Source: Selenomonas sputigena (lineage in GTDB: Bacteria > Bacillota > Negativicutes > Selenomonadales > Selenomonadaceae). From it: a stretch of 38,167 nucleotides of DNA. The notes beneath the pieces are model-generated. The model made no database searches. It was not told where the DNA came from and saw nothing but the letters and a program-made list of their open reading frames with translations. This document shows positions 14,578 to 21,447 of the stretch, piece after piece. The position numbers were made by a program, and so were the translations under genes. The stretch's first letter is position 1; the number at the start of each line of letters is the position of its first letter. Where the stretch lies: the NCBI RefSeq assembly GCF_026015965.1, contig NZ_CP110383.1, forward strand, positions 2,575,814-2,613,980, read 5' to 3'.

Positions 14578-15621
14578 TTACTGCTGATGTGGGCCGTGGC
14601 CTGCTCCGTGGCCGCCGCGACCGTGGCCGTGGCCGCCGCCTTTGCCGCGATGCGGACAGCGGCCTTCACCTATGGTGGCATCCTGTCCGTGGCGGTGTGC
14701 GTGCGCTTGGCCTTCGCCGTGGTGCTGACCGCAGTGACCGTTGCCTTCGCCATGATGATGCGCATGCCCTTCACCATGCTCTTCGCCGTGGTGCTGACCA
14801 CAGTGGCCTTTTCCGTTACCTTCGCCGTGGCGGTGCTGACCTTCGCCCGTGCCGTGCGCATGGGAGCAGCGATGACCGCTTTCGGCGTGCTCATGTCCCT
14901 CGCCGTGATGCGAACAGTTTGCTTCCGTCGTGTAGTCAAGCGTGCCGGCGAGATGCTGTGCGACAGCCTCGTCCGCCGCGCCCTTGACGCCGGCATAGAC
15001 GCGGATGCCGGCTGAGCCAAGCGCTTCGATCGCGCCCGCGCCGATGCCGCCGCAGATGAGCGCATCGACTTCGTTTTCCTTCAAGAAGCCGGCGAGTGCG
15101 CCGTGACCGCTGCCTTGCGTGCTGACGACCTCCGATTTCTCTACGGCGTCCTCCTTGACGTCGTAGAATTTGAATGCCTGCGAGTGGCCGAAGTGCTGGA
15201 ACACCGTGCCGTTTTCGTTTTCATAGGGGACTGCGATTCTCATCGTTCCTTCTCCTTTCTTTCTCGGGGGCGAAAAGCGATAGTCTTGACGCGCCTCGGC
15301 ACGCGGGCAGCATTTGCCGCACGGTGCGGACATGTCGCAGAGCTGGTAGAAGCCGCCTTCGATGACGAGCGGTCTGCCGTGCACGAGGCTCTCGGCGATT
15401 TTTTTGCGCGCTGCGGCATAGATTTCGGCGACCGTCGTGCGCGAGATCGCCATGCGTTTGGCGCATTCCTCCTGCTTTAGCCCGTCGTGGTCGATGCTGC
15501 GTATGCACTCGTACTCTTCGACGAGCAGGGTGACGGCCTCGCCGCCGGGAAAGCCCGCAGGCGTGAAGCGCTCGTAGGCGGGACGCACGCAGATCCTTCG
15601 CCCCCGCGTCGGTCTTGGCAC
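14578..15621 (-). CDS. DUF134 DNA-binding domain fused to a NifX-like domain and a His-rich tail
   Basis: The 347-residue product has three parts. Residues 1-~110 are DUF134: MPRPTRGRRICVRP, then a helix-turn-helix like that of sigma-70 region 4 (EECAKRMAISRTTVAEIYAA) and a CGKCC cluster. Residues ~127-235 form a NifX/NafY-type dinitrogenase-cofactor domain (MRIAVPYENENGTVFQHFGH, and ALICGGIGAGAIEAL). The last ~110 residues are packed with His and Gly and look metal-binding. The start is GTG 15621 after AAAGGAGG. Inside, an ATG at 15243 has a strong AAGGAG site at ideal spacing, so the NifX-His part may also be made alone. A near-perfect palindrome lies in the divergent promoter region. No nif genes are present, so a role in metal or cofactor handling is a guess. 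Confidence 0.85.
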   Translation of the reverse strand: MPRPTRGRRICVRPAYERFTPAGFPGGEAVTLLVEEYECIRSIDHDGLKQEECAKRMAISRTTVAEIYAAARKKIAESLVHGRPLVIEGGFYQLCDMSAPCGKCCPRAEARQDYRFSPPRKKGEGTMRIAVPYENENGTVFQHFGHSQAFKFYDVKEDAVEKSEVVSTQGSGHGALAGFLKENEVDALICGGIGAGAIEALGSAGIRVYAGVKGAADEAVAQHLAGTLDYTTEANCSHHGEGHEHAESGHRCSHAHGTGEGQHRHGEGNGKGHCGQHHGEEHGEGHAHHHGEGNGHCGQHHGEGQAHAHRHGQDATIGEGRCPHRGKGGGHGHGRGGHGAGHGPHQQ

Positions 15622-15655
15622 AGTCCTCGCCTCCTTTAAAACATTTTACGAATTT

Positions 15656-15677
15656 GTTATCGACATATGTCGGTAAC
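15656..15677. promoter_or_regulatory. Palindromic operator between the DUF134 fusion gene and the reductase gene
   Basis: A 12-bp perfect palindrome CGACATATGTCG (15661-15672) is extended by GTTA and TAAC on the outside, giving 20 of 22 symmetric positions. It lies between two divergent genes and overlaps the -35 of the reductase promoter. The HTH-bearing DUF134 fusion protein encoded next to it is the natural candidate to bind, which is an inference. Confidence 0.6.
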
Positions 15678-15688
15678 TGTGTTATCAT
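15660..15688 (+). promoter_or_regulatory. Promoter of the thioredoxin-reductase-like gene
   Basis: TCGACA (15660-15665), a 17-base spacer and TATCAT (15683-15688). The -35 lies inside the palindromic operator, so binding there should repress this promoter. A 7-bp hairpin CCGTTTT/AAAACGG follows in the leader near 15717-15734. Confidence 0.5.
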
Positions 15689-15797
15689 CGTATCATGGAA
15701 GGAACAGTGTGTCAAGCCGTTTTGACGAAAACGGCAGGATTTAGCCCTTTCATGGAGAAAAGAATAATATCGCCCATCAAAATAGAGGAGGGATTCC

Positions 15798-16736
15798 ATG
15801 GCAAAGGAAACGATACAGAAGGACGTCGTCATCATCGGTGCGGGCATGGCAGGGCTGACGGCGGCGCTCTACGCGGGACGCATGAATTTTTCGACACTCG
15901 TCCTGGAGAATGCCGTCGTCGGCGGGCAGATTGCGAACGCCACGGGCATTGAGAATTATCCGGGCTTTCTGAGCGTCTCGGGCAGCGACCTCATTCAGAC
16001 AGTGCAGCAGCAGGCGGAGAAGTTCGGCGCCGTCGTCGACGAGTTCGATGCGATTGAGAAGGTTACGCTCGAAGGCGCGGTCAAGCGCGTCGAGACGGAG
16101 AGCGCTGTTTACGAGACGCCCGTCGTCATCATCGCCTCGGGCATGAGCCGCAGGAAGCTGCCGCTCGCTGCGGAAGCGAAGTACGCGGGGCGCGGCGTCC
16201 ACTACTGCCAGCTTTGCGACGGACACATGTATCAAGATAAAATCATTGCCGTCATGGGCGGCGGCAATGCGGCGCTCGATGCGGCTAACTTCCTCTCGCG
16301 TTACGCGAAGAAGCTCTACCTCGTGCATCGCTCCAAGCTTCGCGCCGACGAAGTTTCGCAGAAGCGTCTCCGAGAAAATCCCAAGGCGGAGATCTTGCTC
16401 GAAACGGAGATCCGTGCCCTGCGAGGTGAGGGAAAGCTCGAATCTATCGAGATTTTCGACAAGAAGGCGGGCGAGGCACGGGAACTTGCTGTCGACGCCG
16501 TATTTGTCAACATCGGCGTGCAGCCGAACACGGCGCTCTTTGAGGGACAGGTCGAGATCAACGAGAAGGGGCATATCGTCGCGGGCGAGGACTGCCGCAC
16601 GAATATCCCCGGCGTCTTCGTCGCCGGCGACATCCGTGAGAAGGAGATCCATCAGCTGACGACTGCCGCATCCGACGGCACGACGGCGGCGCTTCTCGCC
16701 GAGAAGTACATCACAGGAGGGAAAACATCATGGTAA
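15798..16736 (+). CDS. Thioredoxin reductase-like FAD/NAD(P) oxidoreductase
   Basis: Family role: transfer of electrons from NAD(P)H through FAD and a Cys pair to thioredoxin or a related partner. The 312-residue length is standard. FAD binding is shown by VIIGAGMAGLTAALYAGR near residue 11 and by GVFVAGDI near the C-terminus. The redox pair is CQLCDG instead of the usual CATCDG, and ATGIENYPGF is conserved. The nucleotide-binding loop is MGGGNAALDAA. The segment VHRSKLRADE lacks the second Arg of the usual HRR, so cofactor preference may differ. The start has GAGGAGGGA. The glutaredoxin gene overlaps its end by 7 bp, suggesting that the two proteins work as a redox pair. Confidence 0.9.
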   Translation: MAKETIQKDVVIIGAGMAGLTAALYAGRMNFSTLVLENAVVGGQIANATGIENYPGFLSVSGSDLIQTVQQQAEKFGAVVDEFDAIEKVTLEGAVKRVETESAVYETPVVIIASGMSRRKLPLAAEAKYAGRGVHYCQLCDGHMYQDKIIAVMGGGNAALDAANFLSRYAKKLYLVHRSKLRADEVSQKRLRENPKAEILLETEIRALRGEGKLESIEIFDKKAGEARELAVDAVFVNIGVQPNTALFEGQVEINEKGHIVAGEDCRTNIPGVFVAGDIREKEIHQLTTAASDGTTAALLAEKYITGGKTSW

Positions 16737-16960
16737 AGGTCTATTCCATCACGCAGTGCCCTTGGTGCGACAAGGTCAAAAAGTATCTGAAGTCGAAGAA
16801 CATCGCCTACGAGGAGCACAACATCGAAGAGGACGAGGCGGCGCGCAAGGAGTGCAAGGCCATTTCGGGCGATCTCATCGTGCCGGTGACGACGGTCAAC
16901 GGCAAGGACTTCGTCGTGAGCTTCGACAAGGCGAAGCTCGATGCGATTCTCGGTATATAA
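16730..16960 (+). CDS. Glutaredoxin-like thiol-disulfide protein
   Basis: A 76-residue thioredoxin-fold protein with the redox motif CPWC at residues 9-12 (VKVYSITQCPWCDKVKKYL), then the cis-Pro region IVPVTTVNG. It belongs to the NrdH/glutaredoxin group of small carriers. Its ATG overlaps the end of the reductase gene by 7 bp, and its ribosome site (GGAGGG) is inside that gene. It may therefore be reduced by that flavoprotein instead of by glutathione. No ribonucleotide reductase gene is nearby. Confidence 0.92.
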   Translation: MVKVYSITQCPWCDKVKKYLKSKNIAYEEHNIEEDEAARKECKAISGDLIVPVTTVNGKDFVVSFDKAKLDAILGI

Positions 16961-16989
16961 GGAAGCGCAGATAAATTCAGCGCTTCCTT
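16959..16989 (+). terminator. Hairpin directly after the glutaredoxin stop
   Basis: AAGGAAGCGC pairs with GCGCTTCCTT around an 11-base loop. There is no T-run, so it may act as an RNA-stabilising 3' structure ahead of the proper terminator at 17021. Confidence 0.5.
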
Positions 16990-17020
16990 GAGAGAGTGAC
17001 TGCTGCTACAGGCAGCATCG

Positions 17021-17066
17021 AAAAACGCCCGCATGTGCAAAAGTGCATGTGCGGGCGTTTTTTCAG
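17021..17066 (+). terminator. Rho-independent terminator of the reductase-glutaredoxin operon
   Basis: ACGCCCGCATGTGCA pairs with TGCATGTGCGGGCGT (two wobble pairs) around an AAAG loop and is followed by TTTTT. The A-run on the left could allow function in both directions. Confidence 0.88.
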
Positions 17067-17082
17067 TCTGCGCCCTCCGGGC

Positions 17083-17110
17083 TTGACTTCTTGGGGTTTC
17101 ATGGTAAACT
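17083..17110 (+). promoter_or_regulatory. Dispersed promoter element, copy A
   Basis: TTGACT (17083-17088), a 16-base spacer containing TTCATGG, and TAAACT (17105-17110). Just upstream is the GCCC-TCC-GGGC mini-hairpin. It lies 169 bp ahead of a second, similar element (copy B). No gene I can support begins between the two copies; an in-frame ATG at 17145 lacks a ribosome site. Confidence 0.6.
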
Positions 17111-17113
17111 TTT

Positions 17114-17127
17114 TGAACATATGTTCA
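17114..17127. promoter_or_regulatory. LexA-box-like palindrome TGAACATATGTTCA
   Basis: A perfect 14-bp palindrome containing GAAC-N4-GTTC, which fits the Firmicute (Bacillus-type) LexA/SOS box. It sits a few bases after the -10 of promoter copy A, at its expected transcription start, so a bound repressor would block that promoter. The downstream target is unclear; murA is the next gene, 220 bp further on. Confidence 0.5.
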
Positions 17128-17251
17128 GCCGCCGCGCGAAGCAGCATGAGCTACTTTTCGTCCGTTTCCCGCGACAGCTTCATCAAGGGGGCACGCTGTA
17201 CATATGTCCACACGCCTTACATGAAAGAGCCAATCAGTCTGCGCCTACGGC

Positions 17252-17279
17252 TTGACTTCTTGGACTTTCATGGTAAACT
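17252..17279 (+). promoter_or_regulatory. Dispersed promoter element, copy B (murA promoter)
   Basis: TTGACT (17252-17257), a 16-base spacer containing TTCATGG, and TAAACT (17274-17279). The mini-hairpin GCC-TAC-GGC precedes the -35. The expected start near 17286 gives a ~63-nt leader before the murA ATG. Confidence 0.68.
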
Positions 17280-17348
17280 ATAAATTGCTATATCAGCCAC
17301 ATTAGCTCGATGGAACTTGCAGTGTGTGGGGGAGGAAATGGGACTTTC

Positions 17349-18614
17349 ATGGAGAAGTTGATTATAAAGGGCGGCTGTCGGCTTGCGGGACGCGTGAAAA
17401 TCAGCGGTGCGAAGAACGCGGTGCTGCCCATCATCGCCGCGACGCTTCTGGGGCAGGATGCTCCGAGCCGCTTAGAGGAGGTTCCTTCGCTCGACGATGT
17501 GCATACGATCACGGAAGTGTTGCGGGCGCTCGGCGTACATGCTACATTCGACAAGGCGGCGAATGCGCTGACCGTGGACAGCTGCGAGATCAAGCGGACG
17601 GAAGCGCCCTACGAGCTTGTGCGCAAGATGCGCGCTTCTTTCCTCATCATGGGGCCGCTGCTCGCACGCCTCGGTCACGCGAAGATCTCGCTGCCGGGCG
17701 GCTGCGCCATCGGCACGCGCCCCATCGACCTGCATCTCAAGGGCTTCGAGGCCTTGGGCGCAAAGATCGAGATCGGGCATGGCTACATCGAGGCGCGCGC
17801 TGACGCGGGACTCAAGGGCGCGCGCATCTATCTCGACTTCCCGAGTGTCGGCGCGACGGAAAACATCCTCATGGCAGCTTCGATGGCCGAGGGGCAGACC
17901 GTGCTCGAAAACCCTGCGCAGGAGCCGGAAATCGTCGATCTCGCGAACTTCCTGAACGTCATGGGCGCGAAGGTGCGCGGCGCGGGTACGAATGTCATCA
18001 AGATCGAGGGCGTCAAGAAGCTCACGGGGCACAACTATACGATCATCCCTGACCGCATCGAGGCGGGCACCTACATGGTCGCCGCCGCCATGACGCAGGG
18101 CGACGTCTATATCGAAAACGCCATTTCCGAGCATCTAAAGCCCGTCATCGCCAAACTCAAGGAGGCGGGCGTCACGATCGAGGAGGCTGTTGAGGGCATT
18201 CGCGTGACCTGCGACTGCAGGCCGAAGGCGGTCGACATCAAGACGATGCCGTATCCGGGCTTTCCGACAGACATGCAGGCGCAGTTCATGGCGCTTCTCG
18301 CCATCGCAGACGGTGCGGGACTCGTGACGGAAACGGTATTCGAGAACCGTTTCATGCACGTCGATGAATTGAAGCGCATGGGGGCGTCCATCAAGATTGA
18401 CGGGCGCACGTCCATCGTTGAGGGCGTCGATCATCTGACGGGCTGCCAGGTCAAGGCGACCGATCTGCGTGCCGGCGCTGCCATGGTGCTCGCGGGTCTC
18501 GTCTCCGAAGGAGAGACGCAGGTCGGCTACATCCACCACATCGATCGCGGCTACGACAAACTCGTGGAGAAACTGGTGGGGCTTGGCGCGGACATTCGCC
18601 GCACAGATGATTGA
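17349..18614 (+). CDS. murA: UDP-N-acetylglucosamine 1-carboxyvinyltransferase (MurA)
   Basis: MurA transfers enolpyruvate from phosphoenolpyruvate to UDP-GlcNAc, the first committed step of peptidoglycan synthesis in the cytoplasm. The 421-residue protein begins [20 protein letters not shown], followed by AKNAVLP. The catalytic Cys is in [11 protein letters not shown], so the fosfomycin-sensitive Cys form is present. Other family segments include [10 protein letters not shown] and [13 protein letters not shown] chose ATG 17349 because the family N-terminus starts there; 13 extra residues from 17310 are unlikely. GGGGGAGGA lies upstream at slightly long spacing. It is driven by promoter copy B and stands alone before the tRNA. 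Confidence 0.95.
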   Translation: MEKLIIKGGCRLAGRVKISGAKNAVLPIIAATLLGQDAPSRLEEVPSLDDVHTITEVLRALGVHATFDKAANALTVDSCEIKRTEAPYELVRKMRASFLIMGPLLARLGHAKISLPGGCAIGTRPIDLHLKGFEALGAKIEIGHGYIEARADAGLKGARIYLDFPSVGATENILMAASMAEGQTVLENPAQEPEIVDLANFLNVMGAKVRGAGTNVIKIEGVKKLTGHNYTIIPDRIEAGTYMVAAAMTQGDVYIENAISEHLKPVIAKLKEAGVTIEEAVEGIRVTCDCRPKAVDIKTMPYPGFPTDMQAQFMALLAIADGAGLVTETVFENRFMHVDELKRMGASIKIDGRTSIVEGVDHLTGCQVKATDLRAGAAMVLAGLVSEGETQVGYIHHIDRGYDKLVEKLVGLGADIRRTDD

Positions 18615-18657
18615 AGGGAAATCGGCAGCGGATGCAACCGTTTGCTGCAAATAAAAA

Positions 18658-18687
18658 TTGACATTCCTACAGGAAAAGTGATATATT
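18658..18687 (+). promoter_or_regulatory. tRNA-Arg promoter
   Basis: Consensus TTGACA (18658-18663), an 18-base spacer and TATATT (18682-18687) with an extended -10 TGA. The start of transcription would be a few bases before the tRNA. Confidence 0.75.
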
Positions 18688-18699
18688 GTTTCTATTGAT

Positions 18700-18774
18700 G
18701 CGCTCGTAGTCCAGTGGATAGGACGTTAGCCTCCGGAGCTGAAAGCGTGGGTTCGACTCCCGCCGAGCGCACCA
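18700..18774 (+). tRNA. tRNA-Arg (anticodon CCG)
   Basis: A full cloverleaf: acceptor arms GCGCTCG and CGAGCGC with discriminator A and an encoded CCA. The anticodon stem TTAGC/GCTGA encloses the loop CTCCGGA, giving anticodon CCG, which reads the Arg codon CGG. The T-arm contains GGTTCGACTCC. It has its own promoter and terminator. Confidence 0.97.
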
Positions 18775-18790
18775 TGGAATGACTTGAAGG

Positions 18791-18814
18791 AGGGCGCGCT
18801 TTCGCGCCCTTTTT
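18791..18814 (+). terminator. Terminator after tRNA-Arg
   Basis: AGGGCGCG pairs with CGCGCCCT around CTTT, followed by TTTT. Confidence 0.9.
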
Positions 18815-18842
18815 ATCATATCTGCGAGAGGCGGAAGGTACG

Positions 18843-19412
18843 ATGAACGAAAAGGCGAGCGCGGCGATGCGCCGGTTCCTTGAAGCGATGGGACTCGATC
18901 TCGCGGCGTGCGGCATGGAGAAGACGCCGGAGCGCGTGACGGAGATGTTTGAACTGCTCTTTTCGGGCTGCGGCAAAGATGTGTCTTCGGGTTGGGGCGA
19001 GCTTTTCGAGACGAAGGCGAGTGGTCTGACGGCAGTGCAGCACATCCCGTTTTATTCGCTGTGCGAGCATCATCTCGTGCCGTTCTTCGGCGAGGTGCAT
19101 ATCGCGTATTTGCCGAAGGACGGCAAGGTCGCGGGCTTCGGCAGGTTCGTCCATGTTGTGAATCTTCTCGCGAGGAGGCCGCAGCTGCAGGAGCGGTTTA
19201 CGCGCGAGATCGCGGACGCCGTGCTCGACGGGCTTTCGGCAGAGGGCGTGCTCGTCATTGTCGAGGCGCGGCAGCTGTGCATGATGATGCGCGGCGAGCT
19301 TGCGCCCGGAACGCGCACGCTGACTTCGGAAACGGGCGGCACGATCACCGCCGATGCGGCTCTTGGCAAGGAGGCGTGGGATCTTCTGATGCGCGGAGCG
19401 AAGGAGGGATGA
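18843..19412 (+). CDS. folE: GTP cyclohydrolase I (FolE), divergent active site
   Basis: FolE converts GTP to dihydroneopterin triphosphate, the first step of folate synthesis. The 189-residue protein has the zinc motif LCEHHLVPFFG and the second zinc Cys in VEARQLCMMMRG. Normally that last segment reads EAEHLCM: the His equivalent to E. coli His179, a catalytic residue, is Gln here. The usual GLSK phosphate-binding segment is GFGR. So the enzyme is recognisable but unusual at two functional places. The start ATG follows GGCGGAAGG. Its stop overlaps an ATG in front of folP, and folB and folK follow, so the context supports a role in folate synthesis. Confidence 0.9.
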   Translation: MNEKASAAMRRFLEAMGLDLAACGMEKTPERVTEMFELLFSGCGKDVSSGWGELFETKASGLTAVQHIPFYSLCEHHLVPFFGEVHIAYLPKDGKVAGFGRFVHVVNLLARRPQLQERFTREIADAVLDGLSAEGVLVIVEARQLCMMMRGELAPGTRTLTSETGGTITADAALGKEAWDLLMRGAKEG

Positions 19413-19417
19413 GGCAG

Positions 19418-20287
19418 ATGAAGGCGAAGAGGCATTACCGACTGCCATCGGGCAAGGAGCTGACGGTCGGCGAAGGGACGCTCGTCATGGGCATATTGAA
19501 CGTGACGCCCGACTCTTTCTCAGACGGCGGCAAGTGGAACACGCTCGATAAGGCGCTCGACCATGCGCTTTCGATGGTCGAGGACGGCGCGGCGATCATC
19601 GACGTCGGCGCGGAGTCGTCGCGCCCGGGCTTCGTGCCCGTGTCGGCGGCAGAGGAGATCGAGCGGCTCGCGCCCTTCTTGGAGCATATAGTACCGAAGA
19701 TTCCCGTGCCGATCTCCATCGACACGTTCAAGGCGGAGACGGCACGCGCTGCCTTGCGGCTTGGTGCGGACATCCTCAACGACATATGGGGCCTACAGTA
19801 CGCGGCGGAGGAACGCGGCGCGATGGCTCGCGTCGCAGCCGAATACCACGCGCCCGTCGTCGTCATGCACAATCAGACGGGTACGGTGTACAGACCGGAC
19901 GTCATTGAAGCTATGCAGGATTTCTTCCGCGAGAGCTGCGCCATTGCCGAGGAAGCGGGCGTGGCGAAAGAGAACCTGATCTTCGATCCGGGCATCGGCT
20001 TCGGCAAGACGCCCGAGACGAACATCGAGGTACTGCATCGTCTGCATGAGCTGATGAAGCTCGACGGAGAAGCGTATCCGCTGCTGTTGGGCGCGAGCCG
20101 CAAAAGCTTCATCGGCTATGCGCTCGATCTCCCCGTAGAGGAGCGGCTCGAAGCGACGGGCGCGGCGACGGTTTTGGGCGTCGCCTCTGGCGCATCCATC
20201 GTGCGCGTGCATGACGTCAAGGAGATCGTGCGCATGTGCCGCATGGCGGACGTCATCTTGGAGGGCGGGAAGCATGGACAGAATTGA
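19418..20287 (+). CDS. folP: Dihydropteroate synthase (FolP)
   Basis: FolP condenses p-aminobenzoate with dihydropterin pyrophosphate and is the sulfonamide target. The 289-residue TIM-barrel protein carries MGILNVTPDSFSDGG, IIDVGAESSRPGF, ILNDIWG, FDPGIGFGKT and LLGASRKSFIG, all standard. Two ATGs compete: 19409, only one base from the AAGGAGGG site, and 19418, about ten bases away; I prefer 19418. The gene overlaps folB by 14 bp. It is the second gene of the folate operon. Confidence 0.94.
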   Translation: MKAKRHYRLPSGKELTVGEGTLVMGILNVTPDSFSDGGKWNTLDKALDHALSMVEDGAAIIDVGAESSRPGFVPVSAAEEIERLAPFLEHIVPKIPVPISIDTFKAETARAALRLGADILNDIWGLQYAAEERGAMARVAAEYHAPVVVMHNQTGTVYRPDVIEAMQDFFRESCAIAEEAGVAKENLIFDPGIGFGKTPETNIEVLHRLHELMKLDGEAYPLLLGASRKSFIGYALDLPVEERLEATGAATVLGVASGASIVRVHDVKEIVRMCRMADVILEGGKHGQN

Positions 20288-20636
20288 GCTTTCAGGCATG
20301 GAGTTCTTCGGCTATCATGGCTGCTTTGCCGAAGAGCGGCAAAAAGGACAGAAATTCATCGTTGACGCCGTGCTTTGCCTCGACCTCGCCGAAGCGGGGC
20401 GCACGGACGATCTCTGCAGGAGCGTCAATTATGCTGAGGTGTTCGAGGACGTGCGCACCGTTGTCGAGGGAGAAGCGAAGAATCTCATCGAGGCACTGGC
20501 GGAGGAAATCGCGGCGCAGCTCCTCAAGAAGTATGCGGCGCTTGCGCGCGTCGAAATCGCCGTGCATAAGCCCCAGGCACCGCTTGCAGGCGCATTCCGC
20601 GATGTCTGTGTGCGCATCGAGAGGAACCGCGCATGA
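20274..20636 (+). CDS. folB: Dihydroneopterin aldolase (FolB)
   Basis: FolB cleaves dihydroneopterin to 6-hydroxymethyl-dihydropterin and glycolaldehyde. The 120-residue protein has the family features: MDRIELSGMEFFGYHGCF at the start, with EE following, a middle RSVNYAEVF, and IEALAEEIA, ending VEIAVHKPQAPL with the conserved Lys. The start is inside folP (14-bp overlap) after GGAGGGCGGG, implying coupled translation. Its stop overlaps the folK ATG. Confidence 0.94.
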   Translation: MDRIELSGMEFFGYHGCFAEERQKGQKFIVDAVLCLDLAEAGRTDDLCRSVNYAEVFEDVRTVVEGEAKNLIEALAEEIAAQLLKKYAALARVEIAVHKPQAPLAGAFRDVCVRIERNRA

Positions 20637-21229
20637 ACGGCGAAGGGGCGAGAGCCGGCGAAGGGGCTAGGCGCGTGCATCTTGCGGAGCGGGGATTGGC
20701 GCACGATATTGCAGGGCGAGCAGAGAGAATGTATCGCATCTATCTCGGTCTCGGCGCGAATCTCGGCGACCGCCGCGCTTCCTTGCGGCGAGCCTTGCGA
20801 CTTTTGGCTCATCTTGAGGATACGCGGCTCCTACGCGTATCCTCTTTTTATGAGACGCCGCCGTGGGGAAACGAGAAGCAGCCGCCGTTTCTCAATGCCT
20901 GCGCCGCTTTGGAGACGCGCCTTTCACCCCTCGTGTTCCTGCGCCGCGCTCAGCGCATCGAGCGTGCGCTCGGCCGCGTGCGCAAGGAGCATTGGGGGCC
21001 GCGCACGATCGACATCGACCTGCTCTTCGCTGAAGGATTCGAGAGTGCAGCGCCGGAGCTTCGGCTGCCGCATCCGTATCTTCACGAACGAGCTTTCGTT
21101 CTCCTGCCCTTGGCGGAGATTACACCTGGGCTGATTGTTCGAGGCAGGAAAATCGACGAATGGCTGGCGGATCTTTCGGAAACTGTCGCCTGCCGCAGGT
21201 GCGGCGTATACCGGCCCATGAAAAAATGA
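20633..21229 (+). CDS. folK: HPPK, 6-hydroxymethyl-dihydropterin pyrophosphokinase (FolK)
   Basis: FolK transfers pyrophosphate from ATP to the pterin that FolP uses. The core is clear: YLGLGANLGDRR, SSFYETPPWG, FLNACAALET, and GPRTIDIDLLF with the Mg-binding Asp pair. From the ATG at 20633, which overlaps the folB stop as ATGA, the protein has 198 residues with a 32-residue Gly/Ala/Arg-rich extension that the family normally lacks. A second ATG at 20729 gives the usual HPPK N-terminus. I keep 20633 because of the overlap, but 20729 is a real alternative. A short, probably weak hairpin (GAAGA/TCTTC) follows the stop. Confidence 0.9.
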   Translation: MNGEGARAGEGARRVHLAERGLAHDIAGRAERMYRIYLGLGANLGDRRASLRRALRLLAHLEDTRLLRVSSFYETPPWGNEKQPPFLNACAALETRLSPLVFLRRAQRIERALGRVRKEHWGPRTIDIDLLFAEGFESAAPELRLPHPYLHERAFVLLPLAEITPGLIVRGRKIDEWLADLSETVACRRCGVYRPMKK

Positions 21230-21328
21230 AAGAAGATTTTTTCTTCCAAAAGAAAAGCTATCTTTTCCCGTTGGAACATGGTAAACTACACGTACATGAG
21301 AAAGCCAATCGCTCTGCGCCCTTTGGGC

Positions 21329-21356
21329 TTGACCTCTTGGATTTTCATGGTAGAAT
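21329..21356 (+). promoter_or_regulatory. Dispersed promoter element, copy C (EAL gene promoter)
   Basis: TTGACC (21329-21334), a 16-base spacer containing TTCATGG, and TAGAAT (21351-21356). The mini-hairpin GCCC-TTT-GGGC precedes the -35. A partial copy (CATGGTAAACTAC) lies just upstream near 21278-21290. It serves the EAL-domain gene at 21448. Confidence 0.68.
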
Positions 21357-21447
21357 AGACTTGGTTGATTGAGATTTCATGAGAACTACGCCAAGGAATT
21401 TGGATGGCGCGACTATCCTCTCCGTGGTACCTTTAGGAGGGAAATGC

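Noticed and set aside
14476-15015. A 179-residue, very hydrophobic plus-strand frame resembling a membrane protein
   Set aside because: It is the antisense of the His-rich tail: His codons read backwards give Val and Met codons. The minus-strand fusion protein explains the region.
17101-17283. Short frame starting at the ATGG of promoter copy A and running to copy B
   Set aside because: It begins inside a promoter element, lacks a ribosome site, and its repeated FHGKL-like ends come from the promoter repeats themselves.
18992-19417. Long N-terminal extension of folP in the +1 frame over folE
   Set aside because: The extension is Arg-rich shadow sequence of folE; FolP homology begins after the ATG at 19418.
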